Positions 26,555 through 35,684 of a stretch of 64,000 nt of DNA are shown here, piece by piece (position 1 is the first letter of the stretch; every line of letters begins with the position of its first letter). The stretch comes from Ideonella sp. MAG2 (lineage in GTDB: Bacteria; Pseudomonadota; Gammaproteobacteria; Burkholderiales; Burkholderiaceae_C), in the NCBI GenBank assembly GCA_004359425.1, contig PTEU01000001.1:2081561-2145560 (forward strand), given 5' to 3'. Under the pieces are notes generated by a model. That model made no database searches. It was not told where the DNA came from and saw only the letters and a program-made list of their open reading frames with translations. Position numbers and translations under genes: made by a program.

Positions 26555-27411
26555 CCTGCGCCCCTCTCTCCGCAGATCGCTACGCGGTCTTGGGCAACCC
26601 GGTGGCGCACAGCCGCTCGCCCTGGATTCACGCGGCTTTCGCCCAGGCTACTGGCCAGTCGGTGAGCTATGGGCGTGTGCTGGCCCCGATGGATGCGTTC
26701 AGTGACACGGTTCGGCAGTTTGCGGCCGAGGGTGGCCGTGGCTGCAATATCACCGTGCCCTTCAAGTTTGAGGCCTTTGCCCTGTGCCCCCGCCACAGCA
26801 CCAGGGCGCAACTGGCGCAGGCCGCCAACACCCTGCGCTTTGATGCCGAGGGCTGGTGGGCCGACAACACAGACGGTATTGGCCTGGTGCGCGACATCGA
26901 ACACCATGGCCAGCGGCCTCTGCGCGGTACCCGAGTTTTGTTAGTCGGTGCGGGCGGGGCCTCGGCCGGTGTGCTGGGCCCGCTGCTGCAAGCAGGCCCG
27001 GCCAGCTTGCGGGTGGTCAACCGCAGCCCTGACAAGGCGCAAGCCTTGGTTGAACGGCACCAAACTTGGGCCCACCAGCATGGTGTGCACCTGAGCCATG
27101 GCGGCCTGGCCGATGTCGACGAAGCTTATGAGGTGGTGATCAATGGCAGTGCCAGCAGCCTCAGTGGTAGCAGCATCCCCGTGGCCGACCGGGTGCTGGC
27201 CCCTGGCAGCTTGGCGCTGGACATGATGTACGGCCCTGCGGCCCAGCCCTTTTTGCAGTGGGCGCAAGGGCGCGGCGCGGTGGCCCGCGATGGCTTGGGC
27301 ATGCTGGTGGAGCAAGCTGCCGAGGCCTTTTGGGTCTGGCGAGGCGTGCGGCCCGAGACCACCCAAGTTTTGGCCGAATTGCGCGCCGCGCTGCACCAGC
27401 CTGCGCCATGA
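26551..27411 (+). CDS. aroE: shikimate dehydrogenase
   Basis: AroE performs NADPH-dependent reduction of 3-dehydroshikimate. This 286-residue protein has YAVLGNPVAHSRSPWIH (shikimate-binding serines), GCNITVPFKFEA with the catalytic Lys, ADNTDGIGLVRDI and the Rossmann VLLVGAGGASAGVLGPLL (GAGGA). NRSPDKA lies at the cofactor 2'-phosphate site, followed by GLGMLVEQAAEAFWVW. Both flanking gene junctions are ATGA overlaps. Confidence 0.95.
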   Translation: MTCAPLSADRYAVLGNPVAHSRSPWIHAAFAQATGQSVSYGRVLAPMDAFSDTVRQFAAEGGRGCNITVPFKFEAFALCPRHSTRAQLAQAANTLRFDAEGWWADNTDGIGLVRDIEHHGQRPLRGTRVLLVGAGGASAGVLGPLLQAGPASLRVVNRSPDKAQALVERHQTWAHQHGVHLSHGGLADVDEAYEVVINGSASSLSGSSIPVADRVLAPGSLALDMMYGPAAQPFLQWAQGRGAVARDGLGMLVEQAAEAFWVWRGVRPETTQVLAELRAALHQPAP

Positions 27412-28217
27412 GCACCGGGTCGCCCTCAGGCAGGTTTTGGCCCGAGGTCGGGCGGCTGTTGGCACTGGTGTTGGTCTGTGCCCTGTCCTTGCAGCTCTGG
27501 TTCTTGCTGCGCATTGCCACCATGGCCGTCATCGCCCCAGCCTCCACCAGCTTTCAGCGCAGCGAAGCCCTTCGCCTGCTGGGCGAAGAGAGTGAGTTCC
27601 GTTGGAGCCAGGAGTGGGCCGACGCCGAGCAACTGTCCAAACACCTGCGGCGGGCGGTGATTGCCAGTGAGGACGCGGGCTTTGCCAACCACCCCGGCGT
27701 GGAATGGGAAGCCATTGAAGCCGCCTTGTCGCGCAACGAAAAGGCCGAGGCCCGCGCCGAGCGCCTGCAAGCCCAGCAAGCTAAGCGGGCGGCACAGGCC
27801 AGTAGCAAGGGCGGTGGCAATGCCGCCCCTGCCAAAAAAATTGAACCCAAGGTCGTTGGGGGCTCCACCATCACCCAGCAACTGGCTAAGAACCTGTTTC
27901 TCTCGGGCGAGCGGACACTGGCGCGCAAAGGGCAGGAGATGATCCTGGCCTTTATGCTGGAAGGCCTGCTCGACAAACAGCGCATTCTGACCCTCTACCT
28001 GAACCATGTGGAATTTGGTGCCGGCATTTTTGGTGCCGAGGCAGCCGCCCAGCACTACTTTCGCAGCACGGCGGCCAAGCTCAGCGCCGAGCAGGCTGCT
28101 CGGCTGGCCGTGATGCTGCCCGCCCCCAAGCTGCGCCAGCGCCAACCGTACTCGCCCTTTATGAACAGCCGTACTGCCACCATCGTCGCCCGCATGTCTG
28201 CGGTGGAGCTGCCATGA
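27408..28217 (+). CDS. mtgA: monofunctional biosynthetic peptidoglycan transglycosylase
   Basis: MtgA is an inner-membrane GT51 glycosyltransferase that polymerises lipid II. It starts at ATG 27408 and has one N-terminal membrane helix (LLALVLVCALSLQLWFLLRI). GT51 motifs follow: AVIASEDAGFANHPG (catalytic Glu), GGSTITQQLAKNLFLSGERTLARKGQE and a second-Glu region ILTLYLNHVEFGAGIFG. A Lys/Ala/Gln-rich insertion of about 35 residues (near 118-150) separates motif 1 from GGSTITQQ; relatives have a short loop there. No transpeptidase domain. It overlaps both neighbours by 4 bases. Confidence 0.95.
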   Translation: MSTGSPSGRFWPEVGRLLALVLVCALSLQLWFLLRIATMAVIAPASTSFQRSEALRLLGEESEFRWSQEWADAEQLSKHLRRAVIASEDAGFANHPGVEWEAIEAALSRNEKAEARAERLQAQQAKRAAQASSKGGGNAAPAKKIEPKVVGGSTITQQLAKNLFLSGERTLARKGQEMILAFMLEGLLDKQRILTLYLNHVEFGAGIFGAEAAAQHYFRSTAAKLSAEQAARLAVMLPAPKLRQRQPYSPFMNSRTATIVARMSAVELP

Positions 28218-28816
28218 GCAGCCAAGCCAGCGCCGAGATCGCCGCCCAAGCCGCCCGCCTGGTGGTGGAGGAAGGCCTGGACTATGCCGCCGCCAAGCGC
28301 AAAGCCGCCCGCGATCTCGGACGCCGCCAAGGCCGCAGCGCAGAGATGCCCAGCAATGAGGCCGTCGAGGACGAGGTCTGGGACTATTTGCGCTTGTTTT
28401 GTGCGGACACCCAAGCCCAGGAGTTACAGCATCTGCGCTTCTTGGCCGCCAAATGGATGGAGCGGCTGGCGGATTTCCGGCCCCATCTGGGCGGGGCCGT
28501 GTGGCGTGGCACGGCCACCAAGCTTTCGCCCATCCTGATCGACCTCTATGTGGATGACCCCAAAGCCGCTGAAATCGCCTTTCTCAATGCCGGGGTAGAG
28601 GTGGACAGCCACGGTGGTGAGGCCGATGATGGGCTGGGCGTGCTGACCGTGGCCGAGTTCAGCCGTGCCCTGAATGACACCGTGACCTTGCACTTCATCG
28701 TCCACGACCATGACGAGTTGCGTGGGGCCCTCAAGCCCGACAGCCGGGGTCGCAGTTGGCGCGGCGACCTGCCTGCCCTGCGCCGCTTGATGAACAGCCC
28801 AGACACTGCCTCATGA
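28214..28816 (+). CDS. conserved protein of unknown function
   Basis: This 200-residue soluble protein has no recognised catalytic motif. Residues 1-55 are Ala/Lys/Arg helical (AAKRKAARDLGRRQGRS). The rest alternates strands and helices, including ILIDLYVDDPKAAEIAFLNAGVEVDSH and TLHFIVHDHDELRGAL, which is loosely reminiscent of nucleotidyltransferase folds, though I cannot support that. It overlaps mtgA and the thioredoxin-like gene by 4 bases on each side, so it is cotranslated with envelope genes. Confidence 0.75.
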   Translation: MSSQASAEIAAQAARLVVEEGLDYAAAKRKAARDLGRRQGRSAEMPSNEAVEDEVWDYLRLFCADTQAQELQHLRFLAAKWMERLADFRPHLGGAVWRGTATKLSPILIDLYVDDPKAAEIAFLNAGVEVDSHGGEADDGLGVLTVAEFSRALNDTVTLHFIVHDHDELRGALKPDSRGRSWRGDLPALRRLMNSPDTAS

Positions 28817-29379
28817 ACGACCCTGTCTCATCTGCCCCACCCCCAGCCGAATCTCCCGCTGCCCGGCGGGGCGTGTTGCTGGGCGCAGGCGCTCTGGCCT
28901 TGCTGGCGGGTGCCGGGCTGGCCTGGCGGCGCTACCAGTTGGAAGCCGCCTCGCCCGAGGCGGCCGCCCTGCTCTGGCAACAAGAGGTGTTGACGCCCAG
29001 TGGTGCCCATATGCCCTTGGTGAGCCTGCGGGGCAGACCTCTGTTGGTCAATTTTTGGGCCACCTGGTGCCCACCCTGTGTCAAAGAAATGCCCGAGCTC
29101 GATGCCTTTGCCAAAGCCCACAGCGCCCAAGGCTGGCAGGTGCTGGGCTTGGCCGTGGACCAGGCCGAAGCGGTCAAACAATTTTTGGCCCACACGCCGG
29201 TGAGCTTTCCGATTGGCATTGTGGGCGTCGAAGGTCTGGCCTTGGTACGGGCTTTGGGCAACCCCAGTGGCGGCCTGCCTTTTTCAGTCTTGCTGGATGG
29301 CAAGGGCCGGATCAGGCAGCAGAAAATGGGGGCCACCACGGCGGCAGAATTGGGCCTTTGGGCGGCGGGCTTGCGGTGA
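28813..29379 (+). CDS. TlpA-family thiol:disulfide reductase
   Basis: This 188-residue periplasmic thioredoxin-like protein has an N-terminal twin-arginine-like/hydrophobic segment (ARRGVLLGAGALALLAGAGLAWRR). A redox motif in VNFWATWCPPCVKEMPEL (CPPC) lies near residue 86, and a cis-Pro loop GGLPFSVLLD near 153. It probably reduces periplasmic disulfides, for example in cytochrome c maturation. The ATG at 28813 overlaps the upstream stop. It is the last gene before a 350-base gap. Confidence 0.88.
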   Translation: MNDPVSSAPPPAESPAARRGVLLGAGALALLAGAGLAWRRYQLEAASPEAAALLWQQEVLTPSGAHMPLVSLRGRPLLVNFWATWCPPCVKEMPELDAFAKAHSAQGWQVLGLAVDQAEAVKQFLAHTPVSFPIGIVGVEGLALVRALGNPSGGLPFSVLLDGKGRIRQQKMGATTAAELGLWAAGLR

Positions 29380-29729
29380 AGGCCCCGTTCGGCCTCACCT
29401 TTTGGGGAAAAATTAGCTAAACCTCCCTAAAAGGCGTAAAGTTCGCCCCTTCGGAAACGATCAAGCAGCTTTTCCGAACGCACGGCTGCTGCGCACTCGG
29501 TTTCAAGCGCACACCATTAAGGCCGCAAAAAGATAGCATTTGGCTGCCGATGCGCGCAAAATACCAACACTTGATCGCTAATTAACTGAGAGCGGCTCAA
29601 CCACCCCCTTAGGGGCCTCACCTGATGTGCAAGGGCCATGAGCCCTGCGCCGCGACCGCCAGCATGGACGCCTATGCGCTTGCAGCGGTCTGGTGGGCCG
29701 CCTCACTCACCCTTGGAGAAGTCAACGCC
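29380..29729 (+). promoter_or_regulatory. 350-base leader of accB; no gene seen
   Basis: This AT-richer spacer holds no supported ORF. A weak stem AGGCC/GGCCT followed by CACCTTTT (29379-29401) may end the tlpA transcript. AT-rich sequence around 29560-29590 could be the accBC promoter. In many Burkholderiales aroQ (type II dehydroquinase) precedes accB; no aroQ or remnant is recognisable here. GGAGAA lies about 10 bases before the accB ATG. Confidence 0.4.
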
Positions 29730-30185
29730 ATGGATCTGCGTAAGCTCAAGACCCTCATCGACCTGGTCTCTGAATCCAATATCTCGGAGCTCGAGATCAC
29801 CGAGAACGAAGGCAAGGTTCGCATTGTGAAGTCGGCCGGTGCCCCTGTGCTGATGGCCGCACCGGCCGCGCTGGCACCCGCCCCCGTTGCAGCCGCAGCA
29901 CCCGTGGCTGAAGCCGCACCGGCTGCGCCTGCACCGGCGATTGAGCCCACCGGCCATGTGGTGAAGTCACCCATGGTCGGCACCTATTACACCGCTGCAA
30001 CGCCTGGGGCCAAACCCTTTGTCAGCGTGGGCAGCGCGGTCAAGGAAGGTGATGCCCTGTGCATCATCGAAGCCATGAAGATCATGAACGAGATCGAGGC
30101 CGACTGCTCGGGCACCGTGACCCAGATCTTGGTCGAGAACGGCCAAGCGGTGGAATTCGGACAGCCGCTGTTCATCATCGAATAA
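29730..30185 (+). CDS. accB: biotin carboxyl carrier protein of acetyl-CoA carboxylase
   Basis: AccB (151 residues) carries biotin for malonyl-CoA synthesis. The N-terminus [32 protein letters not shown] is typical. An Ala/Pro-rich flexible linker follows (about 40-75), then the biotinyl domain with SPMVGTYY and the biotinylation motif EAMKIMNE (Lys). The ATG at 29730 is preceded by GGAGAA; an upstream TTG or ATG would add 35 non-conserved residues. accC follows 13 bases downstream. Confidence 0.95.
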   Translation: MDLRKLKTLIDLVSESNISELEITENEGKVRIVKSAGAPVLMAAPAALAPAPVAAAAPVAEAAPAAPAPAIEPTGHVVKSPMVGTYYTAATPGAKPFVSVGSAVKEGDALCIIEAMKIMNEIEADCSGTVTQILVENGQAVEFGQPLFIIE

Positions 30186-30198
30186 GCGGCCCACGCCC

Positions 30199-31548
30199 AT
30201 GTTCAAGAAAATTCTTATTGCGAATCGCGGGGAGATTGCTCTTCGCATTCAGCGTGCCTGTAAAGAGATGGGCATCAAGGCCGTGGTGGTCTACTCCGAG
30301 GCCGACCGCGAAGCCAAGTATGTGAAGCTGGCCGAAGAAGCCGTTTGCATTGGCCCCGCCCCGTCGGGCCTGAGCTACCTCAACATGCCGGCCATCATCG
30401 CCACAGCCGAGGTCACAGACGCCGAAGCCATCCACCCCGGCTACGGCTTCTTGTCGGAGAACGCCGACTTTGCCGAGCGCGTGCAGCAAAGCGGCTTTGT
30501 CTTTATCGGCCCCACGCCGGAGTCCATCCGCCTGATGGGCGACAAGGTCTCGGCCAAGCAGGCCATGATCAAGTCGGGCGTGCCCTGCGTGCCGGGCTCT
30601 GAGGGTGCCCTGCCCGAAGACCCCAAGGAGATCATCAAGATCGCCCGCGCGGTGGGCTATCCCGTCATCATCAAGGCCGCTGGCGGCGGTGGTGGCCGGG
30701 GCATGCGGGTGGTTCACACCGAGGCTGCGCTGATCAATGCGGTGCAGATGACCCGCTCTGAGGCCGGTGCTGCCTTCGGCAACCCCCAGGTCTATATGGA
30801 GAAGTTCCTGGAGAACCCGCGCCATGTGGAGATCCAGATCCTGGCGGACGAGCACCGCAATGCCGTCTGGCTGGGCGAGCGTGACTGCTCCATGCAGCGC
30901 CGCCACCAAAAAATCATTGAGGAAGCGCCGGCACCTGGCATTCCTCGCCGCGTGATCGAGAAGATCGGCGACCGCTGCGCTGCGGCTTGCAAGAAGATCG
31001 GCTATCGCGGTGCAGGCACCTTCGAGTTCCTGTTTGAGAACGGCGAGTTCTACTTCATCGAGATGAACACCCGCGTGCAGGTGGAGCATCCGGTGACGGA
31101 GATGGTCACGGGCATCGACATCGTGCAGATGCAGATCCGCGTGGCCGCGGGCGAGAAGCTGCCCTTCAGCCAGCGTCAGATCGAGATGCGTGGCCACGCC
31201 ATCGAGTGCCGCATCAACGCGGAAGACCCGTACAAGTTTGTGCCCTCACCAGGCCGCATCACCACCTGGCATGCGCCGGGCGGCCCCGGTGTGCGCGTCG
31301 ACTCCCACGCCTACACCAACTACTTCGTGCCCCCGAACTACGACTCCATGATCGGCAAGATCATTTGCCACGGCGACACCCGCGAGCAGGCCCTGGCCCG
31401 CATGCGGACCGCTTTGTCGGAGACGGTGGTGGAAGGCATTCAGACCAACATTCCGCTGCACCGCGAACTGATGGCTGATGCCAAGTTTGTACTGGGCGGT
31501 ACCAGCATCCATTATTTGGAAGGCTGGTTGAGCCAGCATCGCCGCTGA
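30199..31548 (+). CDS. accC: acetyl-CoA carboxylase, biotin carboxylase subunit
   Basis: AccC is the ATP-grasp subunit that carboxylates biotin on AccB. This 449-residue protein has [35 protein letters not shown], the glycine-rich lid [58 protein letters not shown] and [11 protein letters not shown]. The length is normal and the reading frame unbroken. Confidence 0.97.
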   Translation: MFKKILIANRGEIALRIQRACKEMGIKAVVVYSEADREAKYVKLAEEAVCIGPAPSGLSYLNMPAIIATAEVTDAEAIHPGYGFLSENADFAERVQQSGFVFIGPTPESIRLMGDKVSAKQAMIKSGVPCVPGSEGALPEDPKEIIKIARAVGYPVIIKAAGGGGGRGMRVVHTEAALINAVQMTRSEAGAAFGNPQVYMEKFLENPRHVEIQILADEHRNAVWLGERDCSMQRRHQKIIEEAPAPGIPRRVIEKIGDRCAAACKKIGYRGAGTFEFLFENGEFYFIEMNTRVQVEHPVTEMVTGIDIVQMQIRVAAGEKLPFSQRQIEMRGHAIECRINAEDPYKFVPSPGRITTWHAPGGPGVRVDSHAYTNYFVPPNYDSMIGKIICHGDTREQALARMRTALSETVVEGIQTNIPLHRELMADAKFVLGGTSIHYLEGWLSQHRR

Positions 31549-31565
31549 GCCCCAGAGAGACCCCT

Positions 31566-32474
31566 GTGCCGATGTTTGAACTGTTGTTGACCGCGCCCCA
31601 AAGCTTGGTGGAGCCCGTCTCTGAAGCCCTGATGAACGAGTTGGAGGCGCTGTCGGTGTCGGTGGAAGATGCCGATGCCGACACCGAGGCAGAGCACGCT
31701 TTGTTTGGCGAGCCCGGTATGCCACCACCACGTGCAGGCTGGGATCGCTCCACCCTCAAGGCGCTGTTTCAGACGGAGGCGCAGGCTGAAGAGGCGGCCA
31801 CCCTGCTGCTGGCCCAAGACTGGGCCCAGGGCTTGGGCGTGCAGGCGCTCAGCGCCGTGGTGGAACAGGACTGGGTGCGCCTGACGCAGTCGCAGTTCTC
31901 CCCCGTGGCCATCACGCCGGAGTTTTGGATCGTGCCGACCTGGCATGAGGTGCCTGAGGCCGCCAAAGCCGTCATCCGCTTGGACCCTGGCTTGGCCTTT
32001 GGCACCGGCACCCATCCGACCACGCGCATGTGCCTGAACTGGATCGCCCAGCAAGCCCCGGCGCTGTCGCCAAGCTGGCACCGTGTGCTGGACTACGGCT
32101 GCGGCTCGGGCATTTTGGCCATTGGTGCTGGCTTGCATGGGGGCCAACACATTGATGCCGTGGACATCGACCCGGCGGCCGTCGAGTCCTCCGCCTTGAA
32201 CGCAACGGCCAACGGCGTCACGCTTCGGGTCGGTTTGCCCGACTTGGCCCAAGGCGAGTACCCACTGGTGTTGGCCAACATCCTGGCCATCCCCCTGAAG
32301 TTGCTCGCACCTGTGCTGTGCGGCCATGTGGCGGTGGGCGGGCATTTGGTGCTGGCAGGTATCTTGGAGCGACAAGCGGCCGAGTTGCAGCAGGCCTATG
32401 CGCCATGGATCGCCTTGGAGGTCAGCAATACTGAGGACGGCTGGATCCTGATGACGGGCCAGCGTCGCGCCTGA
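31566..32474 (+). CDS. prmA: ribosomal protein L11 methyltransferase
   Basis: PrmA trimethylates ribosomal protein L11 using S-adenosylmethionine. This roughly 300-residue protein has the N-terminal L11-recognition domain (FELLLTAPQSLVEPVSEALMNELEALSVSVEDAD) and the methyltransferase core: DPGLAFGTGTHPTTRMCL, VLDYGCGSGILAIGAG, VDIDPAAVESSALNA and LVLANILAIPL (NxLA motif). GTG 31566 sits 6 bases after AGAGAG; ATG 31572 is an equally plausible start. It follows accC by 17 bases, an order shared across betaproteobacteria. Confidence 0.93.
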   Translation: MPMFELLLTAPQSLVEPVSEALMNELEALSVSVEDADADTEAEHALFGEPGMPPPRAGWDRSTLKALFQTEAQAEEAATLLLAQDWAQGLGVQALSAVVEQDWVRLTQSQFSPVAITPEFWIVPTWHEVPEAAKAVIRLDPGLAFGTGTHPTTRMCLNWIAQQAPALSPSWHRVLDYGCGSGILAIGAGLHGGQHIDAVDIDPAAVESSALNATANGVTLRVGLPDLAQGEYPLVLANILAIPLKLLAPVLCGHVAVGGHLVLAGILERQAAELQQAYAPWIALEVSNTEDGWILMTGQRRA

Positions 32475-32492
32475 TGCGCAAAGTCTCAGGGT

Positions 32493-32514
32493 GCAAGGCG
32501 TTGTTACGCCTTGC
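32493..32514. other. perfect 8-bp inverted repeat after prmA
   Basis: GCAAGGCG and CGCCTTGC pair around a 6-base loop, between the prmA stop and the next ATG. No T-run follows, so it may be a weak terminator, an mRNA stability hairpin or an operator. Confidence 0.4.
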
Positions 32515-32562
32515 GTCGCTTCCCGGGCAGAGACCATGCCCCGCCATGGCATCATTCAGCGC

Positions 32563-33774
32563 ATGAGTCTGGCCACCCGCTGCCCTGCATGCAGCACCAC
32601 ATTCAAGGTCGTTCAAGACCAGTTGAAGATTTCTGAAGGCTGGGTCCGCTGCGGCCATTGCCAAGAAGTCTTCAATGCTCTGCATTCGCTGTTTGACTTG
32701 CACCCACCGGAGCCCGAACAGGCACCCGAGACGCCGCTGCGCCAGCGGCAGACGCCGTTCACTGATCTCGATCTGGCGGAGCCTTCGGCCAGTGTCGAGA
32801 CTCCCTTAGACGCTTCTGCGTCAGTGGCTGCTGAAGAGGCCACCGCCTTGACCACAGGGGCTCCACCGCAGACGGAAGCCACCTGGGATTTCGAAAACGC
32901 GCCGCCCATCCCGGCCGACGAACTGCTGCCCCAGCCCCAAGCCTCAGCAGACGACGAAGCCGAGACCGTGACCCCAGCGTTGCAAGCGGGGAGCATCACC
33001 CAAGAGGCACCACCGATTGCGGCGAGCAGCCCGCCGCCTGCCGCCGCCTCTATGGGCCATGCATCTTATGAGGACACCTCCCCCTCGGTGCTGGCGGAGC
33101 AAGACGCCTCCGTGTTGCCGCCCGAGGACGCTGCGCTCACGCCGCCCAAGCGGCGGCGCAGCAAACGCCGCGAGCGCCCGCGTGCTGAAGCACAGGCCCC
33201 GCGCAACAGCATCCTCAAAGACGCTGACGACCCCCGTGCCCGCCGGCGCAAGCGGCGGCGCAAGCCAGAATTCATGCGCAGTGTGGAGCGTGCGGCACAT
33301 TGGCAGCGGCCTGGCGTGCGCGCCGTGCTGGGGGCCGCCACCGCCGTGTTGAGCCTGCTTTTGTTGGTGCAAGTCATGGTGCATTGGCGTGACGAGTTGT
33401 CTGCCAAATGGCCAGCCAGCACCCCCGTACTACTCACAACCTGCCAGGTGCTGGGCTGCAAGCTGACACCCCCCAGGGCATTGGAGCGCATCGTCCTGGA
33501 CCAAAGCCAGTTAACCCGCACAGCCTACCCCGACACCTTGCGCTTTACCGCTGACCTGCACAACACCGCCCATCATGCGGTGCGCCTACCCGCCTTGGAG
33601 TTGCTGTTCAGTGACAGCAATGGCCAAACTCTGGTGCGCAAAGTCCTGCTGCCCGAGGACTTGAAGCCCGTGCCAGAGGCCATCCCGCCTGACGGTGTCT
33701 GGCATGTGGATACGCTGCTGAAGGTCGGCTCACTCAAGGTGGCCGGTTTTTCCACCGAATTGTTTTACCCCTAA
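32563..33774 (+). CDS. zinc-ribbon membrane protein with DUF3426 domain
   Basis: This 403-residue protein opens with the MJ0042-type zinc finger, two CxxC pairs in RCPACSTTFKV and VRCGHCQEVFNAL. A long acidic, Pro/Ala-rich disordered stretch follows (about 45-200), then a basic patch (PKRRRSKRRERPR, RRRKRRRKPEFM). One transmembrane helix lies near 267-285 (AVLGAATAVLSLLLLVQVMV) and the C-terminal DUF3426 beta-domain (LRFTADLHNTAHHAVRLPALELLFSD) is probably periplasmic. I chose ATG 32563 because the finger normally begins within a few residues of the start. Function is unknown; placement after prmA is conserved in the order. Confidence 0.85.
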   Translation: MSLATRCPACSTTFKVVQDQLKISEGWVRCGHCQEVFNALHSLFDLHPPEPEQAPETPLRQRQTPFTDLDLAEPSASVETPLDASASVAAEEATALTTGAPPQTEATWDFENAPPIPADELLPQPQASADDEAETVTPALQAGSITQEAPPIAASSPPPAAASMGHASYEDTSPSVLAEQDASVLPPEDAALTPPKRRRSKRRERPRAEAQAPRNSILKDADDPRARRRKRRRKPEFMRSVERAAHWQRPGVRAVLGAATAVLSLLLLVQVMVHWRDELSAKWPASTPVLLTTCQVLGCKLTPPRALERIVLDQSQLTRTAYPDTLRFTADLHNTAHHAVRLPALELLFSDSNGQTLVRKVLLPEDLKPVPEAIPPDGVWHVDTLLKVGSLKVAGFSTELFYP

Positions 33775-33797
33775 CCGAGCGGCATCGCCGACACATC

Positions 33798-34703
33798 ATG
33801 GCCTGTCTTGTTTCCGGCTCCCTGGCTTTTGACACCATCACCAGCTTTCCAGGCCGTTTTGCGGACCAGATCCTGCCCGAGCAGGTTCACATTTTGAATG
33901 TCTCATTCCTGGTGCCTACGCTCAGGCGCGAGTGGGGTGGCTGCGCTGGCAATATCGCCTACACCTTGCAAGCCTTGGGAGGCCAAGCTGTGGTGGCTGC
34001 GGCCCTGGGCAACGACGGCGCAGACTATCTGGCCCGCATGCAAGGCTTGGGCATAGACACCGCTGCCGTGCTGCAGGTGGCCGAGAGCTACACGGCTCAG
34101 GCCATGATCATCACCGATGCCGACAACAACCAGATCACGGCATTCCACCCTGGGGCCATGCAGTACGCCCACGAGATCAAGCTGCCGAATCGCCCTGACA
34201 TACGTTTGGCTTTGATCGGCCCGGATGGCCGTGAAGCCATGCTGCGCCGGGCCCAAGACTTGTCCGCTGCGGGCATTCCCTTTGTCTTCGACCCTGGCCA
34301 AGGCTTGCCCATGTTCAACGGCGAAGAGCTGCGCCAGTTCATCGCCCTGGCCACGTGGGTGGCGGTGAATGATTACGAGGGCAAGATGCTGTGCGAACGC
34401 ACCGGCTTGTCTTTGGAGACGCTCTCCAACTCTCACCTCAAAGGCGTGCTGGTGACCCTCGCCGCTCAAGGATGCGATATCTGGGAGAAGGGCCACCGTA
34501 CCCATGTGCCAGGTGTCGCGGCGGCCGACGTCTTGGACCCGACCGGCTGCGGAGACGCCTTTCGAGGTGCGCTGCTGTACGGCTTGGAGCAAGGCTGGCC
34601 ACTGGCCCGCTGCGTGGCGCTGGGCAATCAGTTGGGTGCCCTGAAGATTGCCTGCCGCGGTGGCCAAAACCACGTGGTTGATCGCGCCGCATTGGGCCTC
34701 TGA
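33798..34703 (+). CDS. PfkB/ribokinase-family carbohydrate or nucleoside kinase
   Basis: This 301-residue sugar kinase of the PfkB fold has GSLAFDTI near the start and WGGCAGNIAYTLQALGG (PfkB signature 1, substrate-side GG). AALGNDGADYL and the anion-hole and catalytic-base motif DPTGCGDAFRGALLYG near 250 follow. The overall pattern resembles adenosine-kinase-like members annotated in Burkholderiales. The exact substrate cannot be read from sequence. It follows the DUF3426 gene by 23 bases and converges on a DUF167 gene. Confidence 0.85.
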   Translation: MACLVSGSLAFDTITSFPGRFADQILPEQVHILNVSFLVPTLRREWGGCAGNIAYTLQALGGQAVVAAALGNDGADYLARMQGLGIDTAAVLQVAESYTAQAMIITDADNNQITAFHPGAMQYAHEIKLPNRPDIRLALIGPDGREAMLRRAQDLSAAGIPFVFDPGQGLPMFNGEELRQFIALATWVAVNDYEGKMLCERTGLSLETLSNSHLKGVLVTLAAQGCDIWEKGHRTHVPGVAAADVLDPTGCGDAFRGALLYGLEQGWPLARCVALGNQLGALKIACRGGQNHVVDRAALGL

Positions 34704-34725
34704 CAGGGCCGCCTGTGCGGCTACG

Positions 34726-35034
34726 TTAAGCCAGGGCTAAGGTGCTTAGCCAAGCACTGACCACGGCCTCAGGCGCATCAATCTGAATTTGTTTGCGCCG
34801 ACTGCTGGGGCCGCGCAGCAGTTGCACGTCGCGCTTAGGCACGTCCAGCGATTTGGCCAACCAGGCCACGATCTCGTCGTTAGCCTTGCCGTCCACCGGC
34901 GGGGCGGCCAAGCGAAGCCGCAAAGCGCCGTCGTGCAAGCCCACCACCTCGGTGCGCTTGGCACCTGGCACGGCGCTGATGTCAAGCACACAAAAGCTGC
35001 CACTGCTGCGCAGGCAAGGGAAAGAAGAGCTCAC
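34726..35034 (-). CDS. DUF167 (YggU) family protein
   Basis: This small conserved protein of about 102 residues has AKRTEVVGLHDGALRLRLAAPPVDGKANDEIVAWLAKSL, the family signature, and a basic C-terminal strand GPSSRRKQIQI. I placed the start at GTG 35034 because longer upstream starts run through the terminator at 35055-35080 and lack homology. The family's function is unknown. Confidence 0.82.
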   Translation of the reverse strand: MSSSFPCLRSSGSFCVLDISAVPGAKRTEVVGLHDGALRLRLAAPPVDGKANDEIVAWLAKSLDVPKRDVQLLRGPSSRRKQIQIDAPEAVVSAWLSTLALA

Positions 35035-35054
35035 CGCAAGAGGCCGAATGCGAA

Positions 35055-35080
35055 AGAAAAAAGCCCGGCCGAAGCCGGGC
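35055..35080 (-). terminator. Rho-independent terminator of the histone-like gene
   Basis: A perfect 7-bp stem, GCCCGGC and GCCGGGC around a 4-base loop (35063-35080), is followed on the minus strand by TTTTTTCT. It lies 23 bases after the stop of the histone-like gene and precedes the DUF167 start. Confidence 0.9.
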
Positions 35081-35102
35081 GTTTCAAAGGCGCTTGCGCG
35101 CT

Positions 35103-35684
35103 TTAAGGCTTGTTGCCCGTCGGGAAGGGCCACGCAGCTGCGGGGCTCAACGCGGTCTTGGCAGCCGATGCAGCAGGTGCAGGGGCAGGGGCAGGCTTGG
35201 AAGCGGCAGGCTTCTTAGCAGCAGCCTTTTTGGCAGGTGCTGCGGCCTTGGTGGCCTTCTTGGCAGGAGCTGCCTTAGCGGCCTTCTTCGCAGGTGCAGC
35301 CTTTGCAGCCTTGGTAGGTGCAGACTTCTTAGCAGGTGCAGCAGCCTTCTTCGGTGCAGCGGCCTTGGCAGCAACCTTCTTCGCAGGTGCAGCAGCCTTC
35401 TTCGGTGCAGCCGCCTTGGCAGCAACCTTCTTCGCAGGTGCAGCAGCCTTCTTCGGTGCAGCCGCCTTAGCAGCAGCCTTCTTCGCAGGTGCAGCAGCCT
35501 TCTTCGGTGCGGCCTTCTTCGCAGGGGCAGCAGCCTTCTTCGGTGCAGCCACCTTAGCAGCAGCCTTCTTCGGTGCAGCCGCCTTAGCAGCAGCCTTCTT
35601 CGCAGGTGCAGCAGCCTTCTTCACAGTAGCCTTCTTTGCAGGTGCAGCCTTTTTGGCCGGAGCGGCCTTCTTCGCAGTTGCCAT
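35103..35684 (-). CDS. histone H1-like Ala/Lys/Pro-repeat DNA-binding protein
   Basis: This 193-residue, very basic protein consists almost entirely of PAKKAA, KKAAAPAKKAAAKA and similar repeats, ending in PAAAWPFPTGNKP. It resembles the eukaryotic H1 C-terminal tail, bacterial HctB and AlgP-like proteins, which bind and condense DNA or RNA. The repeats make length prone to change by slippage, so assembly across 35220-35640 should be treated with care. It has its own RBS (AAGGAG before ATG 35684) and intrinsic terminator, so it is monocistronic. Confidence 0.9.
   Translation of the reverse strand: MATAKKAAPAKKAAPAKKATVKKAAAPAKKAAAKAAAPKKAAAKVAAPKKAAAPAKKAAPKKAAAPAKKAAAKAAAPKKAAAPAKKVAAKAAAPKKAAAPAKKVAAKAAAPKKAAAPAKKSAPTKAAKAAPAKKAAKAAPAKKATKAAAPAKKAAAKKPAASKPAPAPAPAASAAKTALSPAAAWPFPTGNKP

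Noticed and set aside
35220..35640. CRISPR-like repeated pattern
   Set aside because: The repeats are short, irregular coding repeats for PAKKAA units, not direct repeats with unique spacers.
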